DNA of 9,000 bases from an uncultured Clostridiaceae bacterium. Its GTDB lineage: Bacteria > Bacillota > Clostridia > Lachnospirales > Lachnospiraceae. The position numbers and the translations under genes were made by a program. The DNA lies in contig CATKZA010000044.1 of assembly GCA_949841235.1 (NCBI GenBank), positions 1-9,000 of the forward strand. Reading direction: 5' to 3'. Every line of letters begins with the position of its first letter. Within the stretch, counting starts at the first letter, position 1. Under the pieces are notes generated by a model. The model had not been told where the DNA came from. It was given only the letters and a program-made list of their open reading frames with translations, and made no database searches. Shown here in pieces: positions 1-5,890 of this stretch.

Positions 1-310
1 GATGCAGATGGGCCAGGGAGAGGAAATCCAGCTGCGGCAGGAGGACTTCGGCGATACGGGGGCAGAGCCTGGCATGGTGCGCCTCTTTATCAATATAGGA
101 AAGAAGCAGCGGGTCCGCATCGGGGACGTGCTGGGAGCCATTGCCGGGGAATCGGGCATGGCCGGCGATCTGGTGGGTGCCATTGACATGTATGACAATT
201 ATACTTTCGTGGAGGTTCCCAGAGAGCATGCGGCGGAAGTCATTGATGCGATGAAGAATGCCAAGATCAAGGGCAAGCAGGTGAATGTGGAGCCGGCGAA
301 CAGGAAATAA
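1..310 (+). CDS. DEAD-box RNA helicase, C-terminal fragment (5' end outside window)
   Basis: This is the last ~102 residues of a larger protein whose reading frame enters from the left edge; the first in-frame ATG at 2 is internal, not a start. From about residue 26 to the end the sequence fits the DbpA/CsdA-type RNA-binding domain found at the C-terminus of some DEAD-box helicases: a first strand RLFINIGKK, then RIGDVLGAIAGE, then GAIDMYDNYTFVEVP and a final KGKQVNVE strand. Proteins of this family unwind RNA with ATP and act in ribosome assembly, cold adaptation or mRNA turnover; the C-terminal domain targets the enzyme to structured RNA. The helicase core motifs (including DEAD) lie outside the window, so exact subfamily (DbpA, CsdA/DeaD, CshA) cannot be fixed. 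No terminator of its own is seen between its stop and the metK promoter, so its transcripts may end at the riboswitch terminator. Confidence 0.85.
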   Translation, partial: MQMGQGEEIQLRQEDFGDTGAEPGMVRLFINIGKKQRVRIGDVLGAIAGESGMAGDLVGAIDMYDNYTFVEVPREHAAEVIDAMKNAKIKGKQVNVEPANRK

Positions 311-327
311 GTGTTATAAAAAATCTA

Positions 328-356
328 TTGACGAAATAGCTACAGCGTAGTATAGT
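328..356 (+). promoter_or_regulatory. Sigma-A promoter of metK leader
   Basis: A -35 box TTGACG (328-333) and a -10 box TATAGT (351-356) are separated by exactly 17 bp. This predicts transcription starting near 362-364, about 20 nt before the riboswitch aptamer. Both boxes are close to consensus and the placement just ahead of the S-box makes the call firm. Confidence 0.85.
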
Positions 357-382
357 GATAACTGACAGATGAATAGAAAGAA

Positions 383-480
383 CTCTTATTCAGAGTGGTG
401 GAGAGTGAAGGCTCTGTGAAACCACGGCAACCCCATATATTGGAAGGTGCCAATCTCAGCGAGAAATCGAACAATAAGAG
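383..480 (+). ncRNA. SAM-I (S-box) riboswitch aptamer controlling metK
   Basis: The RNA folds into the S-box four-helix junction. P1 is CTCTTATT (383-390) with AATAAGAG (473-480), 8 bp. P2 has GTGGT (395-399) with ACCAC (421-425) plus an inner AGAG/CTCT pairing. P3 is ATTGG (439-443) with CCAAT (450-454). P4 is CTC-AGC-GAG (455-463). The conserved CAGAGTGGTGGAG, GTGAAACCACGGCAACC and AAGGTGCCAAT blocks match the family. SAM binding stabilises P1. Free P1 3' strand can instead pair with the terminator's 5' arm (472-478 with 505-511, and 463-468 with 516-521), which forms the antiterminator. High SAM should therefore stop transcription before metK. The sequence shows the pairings; ligand identity follows from the family and the downstream SAM synthetase. 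Confidence 0.97.
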
Positions 481-500
481 ACGTTGACGATGTATGCAGT

Positions 501-543
501 CCGCCTTATTGATTTGATTTCCATTTCAATAAGGCGGTTTTTT
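501..543 (+). terminator. Riboswitch-controlled intrinsic terminator
   Basis: A perfect 12-bp stem, CCGCCTTATTGA (501-512) with TCAATAAGGCGG (526-537), is followed directly by six T residues (538-543). It is the expression platform of the SAM-I riboswitch: its 5' arm is shared with the antiterminator. It may also serve as the 3' end for read-through from the upstream helicase gene. Confidence 0.95.
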
Positions 544-573
544 GCTTTCCTTTGTCTAAGCAAGTAAACCGGC

Positions 574-600
574 ATGCCTGCTTTGCGGGCAATACCACGT
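574..600 (+). repeat. Small hairpin repeat, copy A (metK leader)
   Basis: A 27-nt element with a 6-bp stem GCCTGC (576-581) and GCGGGC (585-590) around a TTT loop; one pair is G-U. A second copy at 5845-5871 matches at 24 of 27 positions, and one difference turns the G-U pair into A-U. The stem ends 17 nt before the AGGAGG site of metK. Function unknown. Without a T-run it is not a classic terminator. Confidence 0.6.
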
Positions 601-619
601 AGAAAAAAGGAGGAAATCA

Positions 620-1807
620 ATGGAGAAACAATTATTTACATCAGAATCAGTGACAGAGGGGCATCCCGATAAGATCAGTGACAATATTTCAGATGCGATT
701 CTGGATGCGCTGATGGACCAGGATCCCATGAGCAGGGTGGCCTGCGAGACGGCCATCACTACGGATTTCGTGTTGGTGATGGGAGAAATCAGCACCAAGG
801 CCAAGGTGGATTATGAGAAGATTGTCAGGGAAACCATTCGGGAGATTGGCTATGACGATGATGCCAAGGGCTTTAACTGCGATACCTGCGAAGTGAAGAT
901 TCTTTTGGACAACCAGTCTGCCGATATTGCCATGGGCGTTGACAAGGCTCTGGAGGCGAAGGAAAATACCATGTCTGATGCAGAGATCGAGGCGATTGGC
1001 GCTGGCGACCAGGGCATGATGTTCGGCTATGCTACGGATGAGACGGAAGAATATATGCCGTATCCCATCGCCCTTGCCCACAGGCTGACCAAGCAGCTTA
1101 CGGCAGTGCGGAAGGATGGCACGTTGCCATATCTTCGGGCAGACGGGAAGAGCCAGGTGACAGTGGAATATGATGGTGACGGAAAGCCCTGCCACATTGA
1201 TGCGGTGGTCATTTCCACCCAGCATGCCGCAGAGGTGTCCCAGGAGCAGATACATACGGATATTCAGAAGCATGTGATCGATGCCATTCTTCCCCGGGAC
1301 CTGGTAGATGGCAGGACCAAGGTATTTATCAATCCCACCGGGCGTTTCGTGATTGGAGGGCCCAATGGGGACAGCGGATTGACCGGGCGCAAGATTATCG
1401 TGGATACTTATGGCGGATATGCTCGTCACGGCGGCGGCGCATTTTCCGGTAAAGATTGCACGAAGGTGGACCGCAGTGCGGCATACGCTGCCAGATATGT
1501 GGCAAAGAATATCGTGGCGGCAGGTCTTGCGAAACGCTGCGAGATCCAGCTGTCCTATGCCATTGGCGTGGCACAGCCCACCTCTGTCATGGTGGATACC
1601 TTTGGCACTGGCAAGATGGAGGACTGCAAGCTGGTGGATATCGTGAGGGAGAAGTTTGACTTGCGCCCGGCGGGCATCATCAAGATGCTGGATTTGCGCC
1701 GCCCGATCTACAAGCAGACTGCCGCTTACGGGCATTTCGGCAGGAATGATCTGGATCTGCCCTGGGAGAAGACGGACAAGGCAGAGGAATTGAAGAATTA
1801 CGCATAG
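620..1807 (+). CDS. metK: S-adenosylmethionine synthetase (methionine adenosyltransferase)
   Basis: This cytoplasmic enzyme makes S-adenosylmethionine from methionine and ATP, releasing phosphate and diphosphate. The 395-residue length is normal for bacterial MetK. Signatures are all present: [12 protein letters not shown] near the N-terminus (GHPDK at 14-18), the [15 protein letters not shown] signature (GAGDQG at 127-132), [22 protein letters not shown] (around 237-258) and the glycine-rich phosphate loop GGGAFSGKD (271-279). The ATG at 620 follows AGGAGG (608-613) by 6 nt, an ideal spacing. Expression is set by the promoter and SAM-I riboswitch upstream, giving feedback by its own product. 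It appears to be transcribed alone: the SAM-controlled terminator precedes it and a hairpin pair follows the stop. No frameshift or missing motif is visible. Confidence 0.98.
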   Translation: MEKQLFTSESVTEGHPDKISDNISDAILDALMDQDPMSRVACETAITTDFVLVMGEISTKAKVDYEKIVRETIREIGYDDDAKGFNCDTCEVKILLDNQSADIAMGVDKALEAKENTMSDAEIEAIGAGDQGMMFGYATDETEEYMPYPIALAHRLTKQLTAVRKDGTLPYLRADGKSQVTVEYDGDGKPCHIDAVVISTQHAAEVSQEQIHTDIQKHVIDAILPRDLVDGRTKVFINPTGRFVIGGPNGDSGLTGRKIIVDTYGGYARHGGGAFSGKDCTKVDRSAAYAARYVAKNIVAAGLAKRCEIQLSYAIGVAQPTSVMVDTFGTGKMEDCKLVDIVREKFDLRPAGIIKMLDLRRPIYKQTAAYGHFGRNDLDLPWEKTDKAEELKNYA

Positions 1808-1818
1808 AGATACATAGC

Positions 1819-1845
1819 GATTCGCAATCGGCATAATTGCGAATC
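1819..1845 (+). other. Hairpin just after metK
   Basis: A perfect 10-bp inverted repeat, GATTCGCAAT (1819-1828) and ATTGCGAATC (1836-1845), encloses a 7-nt loop. It begins 12 nt after the metK stop. There is no T-run after it, so it is more likely an mRNA 3'-end stabilising stem than a terminator by itself. Confidence 0.6.
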
Positions 1846-1856
1846 ATATTACGCAA

Positions 1857-1889
1857 AAAGGGACGCTTTGCACGAGGAAGCGTCCCTTT
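1857..1889 (+). terminator. Likely metK transcription terminator (possibly bidirectional)
   Basis: A perfect 12-bp stem, AAAGGGACGCTT (1857-1868) with AAGCGTCCCTTT (1878-1889), has a 9-nt loop. On the + strand the T-tract is only TTT and is part of the stem, so termination may be modest. On the - strand the stem is followed by five T residues, which gives a better terminator shape, although no - strand gene needs it here. Confidence 0.65.
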
Positions 1890-2131
1890 AAGTATGTGCG
1901 AGCACAACGAGTCTGTCTATTTTTAAAATTAGCTGTGAATAGTGGTGAAGAAATAATAATTGGCAATGAAAATAGAGAAAAAACTTGAAAATCAAAGATA
2001 CTTATAATAAACTATATATACTTATGTATATATGAGTAGAGTATTGGCGAGATGGAATGGGAAACTGTGCCGGATAGAGTGGTGCCCCGGCATGGGCGGT
2101 GTCCTTGCGAATGCCGGAAGGAGGGCTTTTT
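1890..2131 (+). promoter_or_regulatory. Intergenic region and structured 5' leader of the GGDEF gene
   Basis: The first part (to about 2035) is AT-rich and probably carries the promoter: a TATAAT (2003-2008) is present but no good -35 lies 16-18 bp upstream. An 8-bp palindrome, ATATATAC (2014-2021) with GTATATAT (2026-2033) around TTAT, follows. From about 2040 the sequence turns GC-rich. TGCCGG occurs twice (2068-2073 and 2112-2117) on either side of CCGGCA (2087-2092), so either copy can pair with it but not both. The ribosome binding site AAGGAGG (2118-2124) directly follows the second copy, and TCCTT (2102-2106) could mask it. It resembles a cis-acting switch, but I recognise no known riboswitch family. 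Confidence 0.4.
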
Positions 2132-4048
2132 TTGGAAAATCATACGAAATATATTGCTGTCTGCACTGCCGGAATAAATGTGGAATACATAGACTCTGCG
2201 CTGTCGGCAGTATATTTTCTGGCAGAAAAGTACCATTTTAAAGTATTGTATTTCAACTCTTTTAGCCCGCTGTATTATTTTACCAAACATGATGTGGGAG
2301 AGAGCAGCATTTTCCGCTTGATTAATTATAATCTGCTAGACGGAATCATCATGCTGACGGAGACGATTAAGTCAGACAAGATTCGTCAGGATATTTTGGA
2401 GAAGGCAAATCAGAATGATATCCCCGTGGTTTCCGTGGATCATTATCTGGAAGGCTGCTATAATGTGAATTTTCAATATAAGGATTCCATGAAGACAATC
2501 GTAAAGCATTTGGTGGAGGAGCATGGATTTACCAGGCTGAATTTCGTGAACGGCGAGCCGGACAATGCCTTTTCCCAGGAGCGGCTGGACGCTTACAGGG
2601 AAGTGCTGGAGGATCATGGCATCCCCTTTGAGGAAGAGAGGGTGGCTTACGGATATTTTCGATGCGATTTGATGGACGATGTGATACGGAAGTTTACGGA
2701 GAGCGACCTCCCTTTTCCGGAGGCGATTGTCTGCGCCAATGACTCTATGGCCATTGGTGCGGTGAAGTTTCTGAAAGAGGCGGGATACCGGGTGCCCGAG
2801 GATGTGAAGGTTACCGGTTTTGACGGGATCAGGGAGGCCATGGAGCATGTGCCGGCCATCACCACTTCCAAGCATGACTATGATGGCTTGATTCAGAAGG
2901 CCATGGAGATTTTAGAAGCCTATTTTCAGGGGGAGGAGCCGGAGGAGCAGAACTGGGTGGAGACCAAGCCGATTTTTACGGAGTCTTGCGGATGCAAGGG
3001 CATCAATGCAGAAAAGATCAGTTCTTTTACCAGGGAGCTTTATGACCGTATCGACAGCTGGGAGCATTTCCAGCGCAGGCAGATTGCCCTGGCGGCAGAT
3101 TTGACGGATAATGATACATTTGAAGGAATCTTTGATAACTTGAAGAAATACAAGGAGAATTTTCATTCGGACCGCTTCTGGCTCTGCATCGTGGATGATT
3201 TTCTGAATCAGAAGGAAAATCTTATGGATATTATCGAGGAGGATACCTCTTTCATGCGGCCGGGATATTCTGATACGATGGATGTGATGCTGTCTAAAGA
3301 TGGAGATGAGTGGCTGGGGCTGACGGACTTCCATACCGCTTCTCTGCTGCCGGATTTAGGGAAGGTATTGGAGGAGGAGCGCAATGTGATGTTTCTGCCC
3401 CTCCATGTCTTGCAGCAGACCATCGGCTATTTGGCGATGGTGTATGATCCGAAAAAGGTGAATATGTACTTTACCTACCAGTTTGTTATGAATATCAGCA
3501 ATGCTCTGGAAAATACCAGGATACATCAGAGACAGCGGGCCATCATTGACAATCTGAAGCTGAAATACGTCCATGATCCCATGACGGGCCTTTTCAACAG
3601 GAGGGGGTTTTATCAGCGGGTGGAGACGGTGTACGGCCAGTGCATTGCCCAGGATAGGATGCTGGCAGTCATTTCCGTGGATTTGAATGGATTGAAGCAG
3701 ATCAATGATACCTATGGCCATGCAGATGGGGATATCGCCATTTCCACTATCGGAAGGGCTCTGGTGGAAGTGTTTCCCCAGGAATTTACCTGCGCCAGAT
3801 TTGGCGGGGATGAGTTTGTCGTATCGGGCCAGGTGGAATCCAGGGAGCAGGTGGAGGAATATTGCCGGCGGGTGAAGGAGTATCTGGCAGATTTTAATAA
3901 GGATTCCGGGAGGCCGTATCAAGTGAGCGGAAGCATTGGCTATGCCGCAGGAATCCCCGGCAGCATCAGCCTGGATGAATTTATCAAGGCAGCAGACGAG
4001 AAGATGTACGAGGATAAGGCGAACTATCACTCCCGCAGCAGAACCTAG
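2132..4048 (+). CDS. LacI-type ligand-binding domain fused to GGDEF diguanylate cyclase
   Basis: A predicted cytoplasmic signalling enzyme that would join two GTP into c-di-GMP when a ligand binds its N-terminal half. TTG at 2132 is chosen as start because AAGGAGG (2118-2124) sits 7 nt upstream; in-frame GTG 2099 and ATG 2111 lack such a site. This gives 638 residues. Residues 1-285 resemble the effector domain of LacI/PurR regulators: an IAVCTAGINVEY first strand, FVNGEPDNAFSQERLDAYREVL, then ANDSMAIGA and VPEDVKVTGFDG, ending in SCGC; the usual helix-turn-helix is absent. Residues ~290-475 are a middle region I cannot assign (GAF-like is possible). Residues ~478-635 are GGDEF: HDPMTGLFNRR, metal-binding Asp in VDLN (517), and an intact RFGGDEF (GGDEF 558-562). 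No RxxD inhibitory site precedes the motif. No signal peptide or membrane segment is seen. Ligand unknown, perhaps a sugar by family analogy. Confidence 0.9.
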   Translation: MENHTKYIAVCTAGINVEYIDSALSAVYFLAEKYHFKVLYFNSFSPLYYFTKHDVGESSIFRLINYNLLDGIIMLTETIKSDKIRQDILEKANQNDIPVVSVDHYLEGCYNVNFQYKDSMKTIVKHLVEEHGFTRLNFVNGEPDNAFSQERLDAYREVLEDHGIPFEEERVAYGYFRCDLMDDVIRKFTESDLPFPEAIVCANDSMAIGAVKFLKEAGYRVPEDVKVTGFDGIREAMEHVPAITTSKHDYDGLIQKAMEILEAYFQGEEPEEQNWVETKPIFTESCGCKGINAEKISSFTRELYDRIDSWEHFQRRQIALAADLTDNDTFEGIFDNLKKYKENFHSDRFWLCIVDDFLNQKENLMDIIEEDTSFMRPGYSDTMDVMLSKDGDEWLGLTDFHTASLLPDLGKVLEEERNVMFLPLHVLQQTIGYLAMVYDPKKVNMYFTYQFVMNISNALENTRIHQRQRAIIDNLKLKYVHDPMTGLFNRRGFYQRVETVYGQCIAQDRMLAVISVDLNGLKQINDTYGHADGDIAISTIGRALVEVFPQEFTCARFGGDEFVVSGQVESREQVEEYCRRVKEYLADFNKDSGRPYQVSGSIGYAAGIPGSISLDEFIKAADEKMYEDKANYHSRSRT

Positions 4049-4061
4049 CGTGCTGGCGTTC

Positions 4062-4085
4062 CCTTTGTTACCGCATAGGAAAATG
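4062..4085 (+). repeat. 24-nt direct repeat, copy 1
   Basis: The unit starts CCTTTGTTACCGCATAGG and ends AAAATG. It matches the copy at 4143-4166 at 22 of 24 positions (CCGCA versus CTGTA in the middle), 81 bp apart. It lies 14 nt after the GGDEF stop codon. Likely part of a dispersed intergenic element; function unknown. Confidence 0.65.
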
Positions 4086-4102
4086 CTCAAAATATGCGAT
4101 GT

Positions 4103-4127
4103 GAAGAACGCTGCTTTTGCGTTCTTC
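4103..4127 (+). other. Hairpin between the direct repeats
   Basis: A perfect 9-bp stem, GAAGAACGC (4103-4111) with GCGTTCTTC (4119-4127), has a 7-nt T-rich loop. A third GCGTTC at 4056-4061 could compete for pairing with GAACGC (4106-4111). It is followed by a short stem AGGTG (4130-4134) with CACCT (4141-4145). Neither stem has a T-tract of terminator length. Confidence 0.55.
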
Positions 4128-4142
4128 TTAGGTGTTTTAGCA

Positions 4143-4166
4143 CCTTTGTTACTGTATAGGAAAATG
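4143..4166 (+). repeat. 24-nt direct repeat, copy 2
   Basis: Second copy of the unit at 4062-4085 (22 of 24 identical). Its last G is the first base of the terminator stem that follows. Confidence 0.65.
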
Positions 4167-4189
4167 GGAAGCGGTGTCTTCCCTTTTTT
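4166..4189 (+). terminator. Intrinsic terminator ahead of the methyltransferase gene
   Basis: Stem GGGAAG (4166-4171) and CTTCCC (4178-4183) with a 6-nt loop is followed by six T residues (4184-4189). The AAAA run just upstream (4161-4164) can pair with the T-tract, as is typical. It most simply ends the GGDEF transcript. It lies only 17 nt before the next start codon, leaving no room for a promoter after it. Confidence 0.8.
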
Positions 4190-4206
4190 CAGATGGGAGA
4201 TAGCAG

Positions 4207-4974
4207 ATGCAAGAGGAAAATCAGATTTATGGCGGCTTTGCCAGAGTATACGACTTATTTATGGATGAGATTCCCTATCAGGAGTGGTCTGACTATCTTT
4301 TTGAACTGCTGGAGAGGGAGGGGGTTTCCCATGGCACGGTGGTGGATCTGGCCTGCGGCACCGGGGAGATTGCCTGGCGGCTGCGGCGCAAGGGATTTGA
4401 GACGATTGGCGTGGATATATCTCAGGAAATGCTGGAAATTGCCAGTCAGAAATGTGCTTCCGATGTGTTATTATTGCATCAGGACATGCGGGAACTGGAA
4501 TTGCAATCTCCGGTGGATGGCGTGGTGTGCCTGTGCGATGGGATGAATTACATGACAACGGAGGAGGATTTGGCGAAGGTCTTTGCCAGAGTGGCATCAT
4601 GCCTGGCGGATGGCGGCGTTTTTATTTTTGACATGAAGACGGAGTACTTTTATCGGGAAATTCTGGGTGACTGCATTCTGGCAGATAATAGGGAAGATGC
4701 CAGCTATATCTGGGACAACGCCTACGACAGAGACAGCCGCATCAATACCTATCTCCTCACATTGTATGAACTGGTGGATGATGACAGGGATCTGTTCCTT
4801 CGGACGGATGAGCTGCATCGACAGAGGGCGTATCCGCCGGAGCGCGTGCGGGGGCTGCTGGAGTCTTGCGGCTTTGAACTGGCGGGCATCTACGAGGCGC
4901 TGACGGACAGGCCTCCCAGTGAAGAGAGCCAGAGAATATATTTTGTAGCGAAGGCGATAAAGGAGGACGCATGA
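4207..4974 (+). CDS. Class I SAM-dependent methyltransferase
   Basis: A 255-residue soluble enzyme with the Rossmann-like methyltransferase fold, which transfers a methyl group from SAM to an unknown acceptor. Motif I is VVDLACGTG (45-53). The acidic residue after strand 2 is Asp70 in IGVDIS. A motif II-like QDMRELEL starts at 92, and GGVFIFDM (136-143) is the strand-4 region. The rest, including NAYDRDSRINTYLLTLYELV and a final RIYFVAKA strand, fits the small-molecule methyltransferase families (Methyltransf_11/25 type) and gives no clear substrate. The ATG at 4207 follows GGGAGA (4195-4200) by 6 nt. The stop overlaps the hslO start by 4 nt (ATGA), so the two are probably translationally coupled. 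A terminator immediately upstream leaves its promoter uncertain. Fold assignment is firm; substrate is unknown. Confidence 0.92.
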   Translation: MQEENQIYGGFARVYDLFMDEIPYQEWSDYLFELLEREGVSHGTVVDLACGTGEIAWRLRRKGFETIGVDISQEMLEIASQKCASDVLLLHQDMRELELQSPVDGVVCLCDGMNYMTTEEDLAKVFARVASCLADGGVFIFDMKTEYFYREILGDCILADNREDASYIWDNAYDRDSRINTYLLTLYELVDDDRDLFLRTDELHRQRAYPPERVRGLLESCGFELAGIYEALTDRPPSEESQRIYFVAKAIKEDA

Positions 4975-5843
4975 GAGAAGATTATATTGTGAGAGCGACT
5001 GCCGCAAACCATCAGCTGAGGATATTTGCGGCTACTACCAGGAATCTGGTGGAGGAGGCCAGGGAAATCCATCACACCAGCCCGGTGGCTACGGCGGCTT
5101 TGGGAAGGCTTCTCACGGCGGGGAGCATGATGGGAAGCATGATGAAGGGGGAGCAGGATATCCTCACCTTGCAGATACAGTGCCAGGGGCCCATCGGGGG
5201 ATTGACGGTGACGGCGGATTCCGAAGCAAACGTAAAGGGGTATGTAAGGCAGCCCCTGGTAATCCTGCCGCCCAATGAGAAAGGCAAGCTGGACGTGGCC
5301 GGCGCACTGGGTTCGGGCTTCTTAAACGTCATTCGGGATATCGGCATGAAGGAGCCTTACAATGGGCAGATCCAGCTGGTGTCGGGAGAGATTGCCGAGG
5401 ATTTGACATATTATTATGCTACATCTGAACAGATCCCTTCTTCGGTGGGACTGGGCGTGCTTTTGGATAGAGAGAACCATGTGCGTCAGGCGGGTGGCTT
5501 TATCATTCAGGTGATGCCCTTTGCCCGGGAGGAGGTGATTGCCACTGTGGAGCAGTCGCTGCAGCGGATTCACTCGGTGACAGAATTATTGGAGCAGGGA
5601 ATGATGCCCCGGGATATGGTGCGGGCTTTGATGGGAGATCTGGAGGTGGAGATTCTTGACAGCATTCCCACCCGATATGCCTGCAATTGTTCCAAGGAGC
5701 GGGTGACCAGGGCGGTTGCCAGCCTGGGCAGGAAAGATTTGGAAGATTTGATTGCCCGGGGAGAGACGATCGAAGTGAATTGCGAATTTTGCGACTCCCA
5801 TTACTATTTCACAGTGGATGAACTGAGAGGCTTTATCAACTGA
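4971..5843 (+). CDS. hslO: Hsp33 family redox-regulated chaperone
   Basis: Cytoplasmic holdase chaperone that is switched on by oxidative unfolding stress, protecting proteins from aggregation. The 290-residue length is normal for the family. The N-terminal substrate-binding domain includes RNLVEEAREIHHTSPVATAALGR and the DILTLQIQCQGPIGG stretch, followed by the DLTYYYATSEQIPSSVGLGV block. The C-terminal redox switch has all four zinc-binding cysteines: Cys238 and Cys240 (CNC) and Cys271 and Cys274 (CEFC), so it should be a functional sensor. The start overlaps the methyltransferase stop in an ATGA junction, with AGGAGG at 4961-4966, 4 nt before the ATG. Co-translation with the methyltransferase is likely. 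The next gene is 47 nt downstream with no clear terminator or promoter between. Confidence 0.97.
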   Translation: MREDYIVRATAANHQLRIFAATTRNLVEEAREIHHTSPVATAALGRLLTAGSMMGSMMKGEQDILTLQIQCQGPIGGLTVTADSEANVKGYVRQPLVILPPNEKGKLDVAGALGSGFLNVIRDIGMKEPYNGQIQLVSGEIAEDLTYYYATSEQIPSSVGLGVLLDRENHVRQAGGFIIQVMPFAREEVIATVEQSLQRIHSVTELLEQGMMPRDMVRALMGDLEVEILDSIPTRYACNCSKERVTRAVASLGRKDLEDLIARGETIEVNCEFCDSHYYFTVDELRGFIN

Positions 5844-5844
5844 T

Positions 5845-5871
5845 ATGCCTGCTTTGCAGGCAACATCACAT
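5845..5871 (+). repeat. Small hairpin repeat, copy B (ahead of glucosaminidase gene)
   Basis: A perfect 6-bp stem GCCTGC (5847-5852) and GCAGGC (5856-5861) encloses TTT. It matches copy A at 574-600 at 24 of 27 positions. It starts immediately after the hslO stop, and its stem ends 14 nt before the AAGGAG site of the next gene. No T-run follows. It may be a processing or stability element, or one member of a dispersed repeat family. Confidence 0.65.
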
Positions 5872-5890
5872 TGGCAAGGAGCGTGTTTGG

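Noticed and set aside
689..1834. Long open frame on the - strand across metK (381 codons)
   Set aside because: It lies fully antisense to a perfect MetK, has no recognisable domain and no good ribosome binding site. It is a by-product of metK codon usage.
1985..2008. TTGAAA (1985-1990) and TATAAT (2003-2008) as a promoter pair
   Set aside because: The spacer is only 12 bp, too short for a sigma-A promoter. The TATAAT may still be a -10 with a poor -35.
1890..2131. c-di-GMP riboswitch upstream of the GGDEF gene
   Set aside because: The conserved GGCAAACC-type core and tetraloop/receptor pattern of the GEMM-I class are absent.
2032..2241. Small + strand frame starting ATG 2032 in the GGDEF leader
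   Set aside because: No ribosome binding site ahead, overlaps the N-terminal coding region in another frame, and the peptide shows no domain. A leader peptide role cannot be supported.
3356..4090. 244-codon - strand frame over the GGDEF gene
   Set aside because: Antisense to conserved GGDEF motifs and without family features of its own.
4062..4166. CRISPR array
   Set aside because: Only two repeat copies, an internal hairpin in the spacer-sized gap, and no cas gene in the window.
5847..5863. Terminator between hslO and the glucosaminidase gene
   Set aside because: The stem is short and not followed by a T-run; it matches the metK-leader repeat, so it is listed as a repeat instead.
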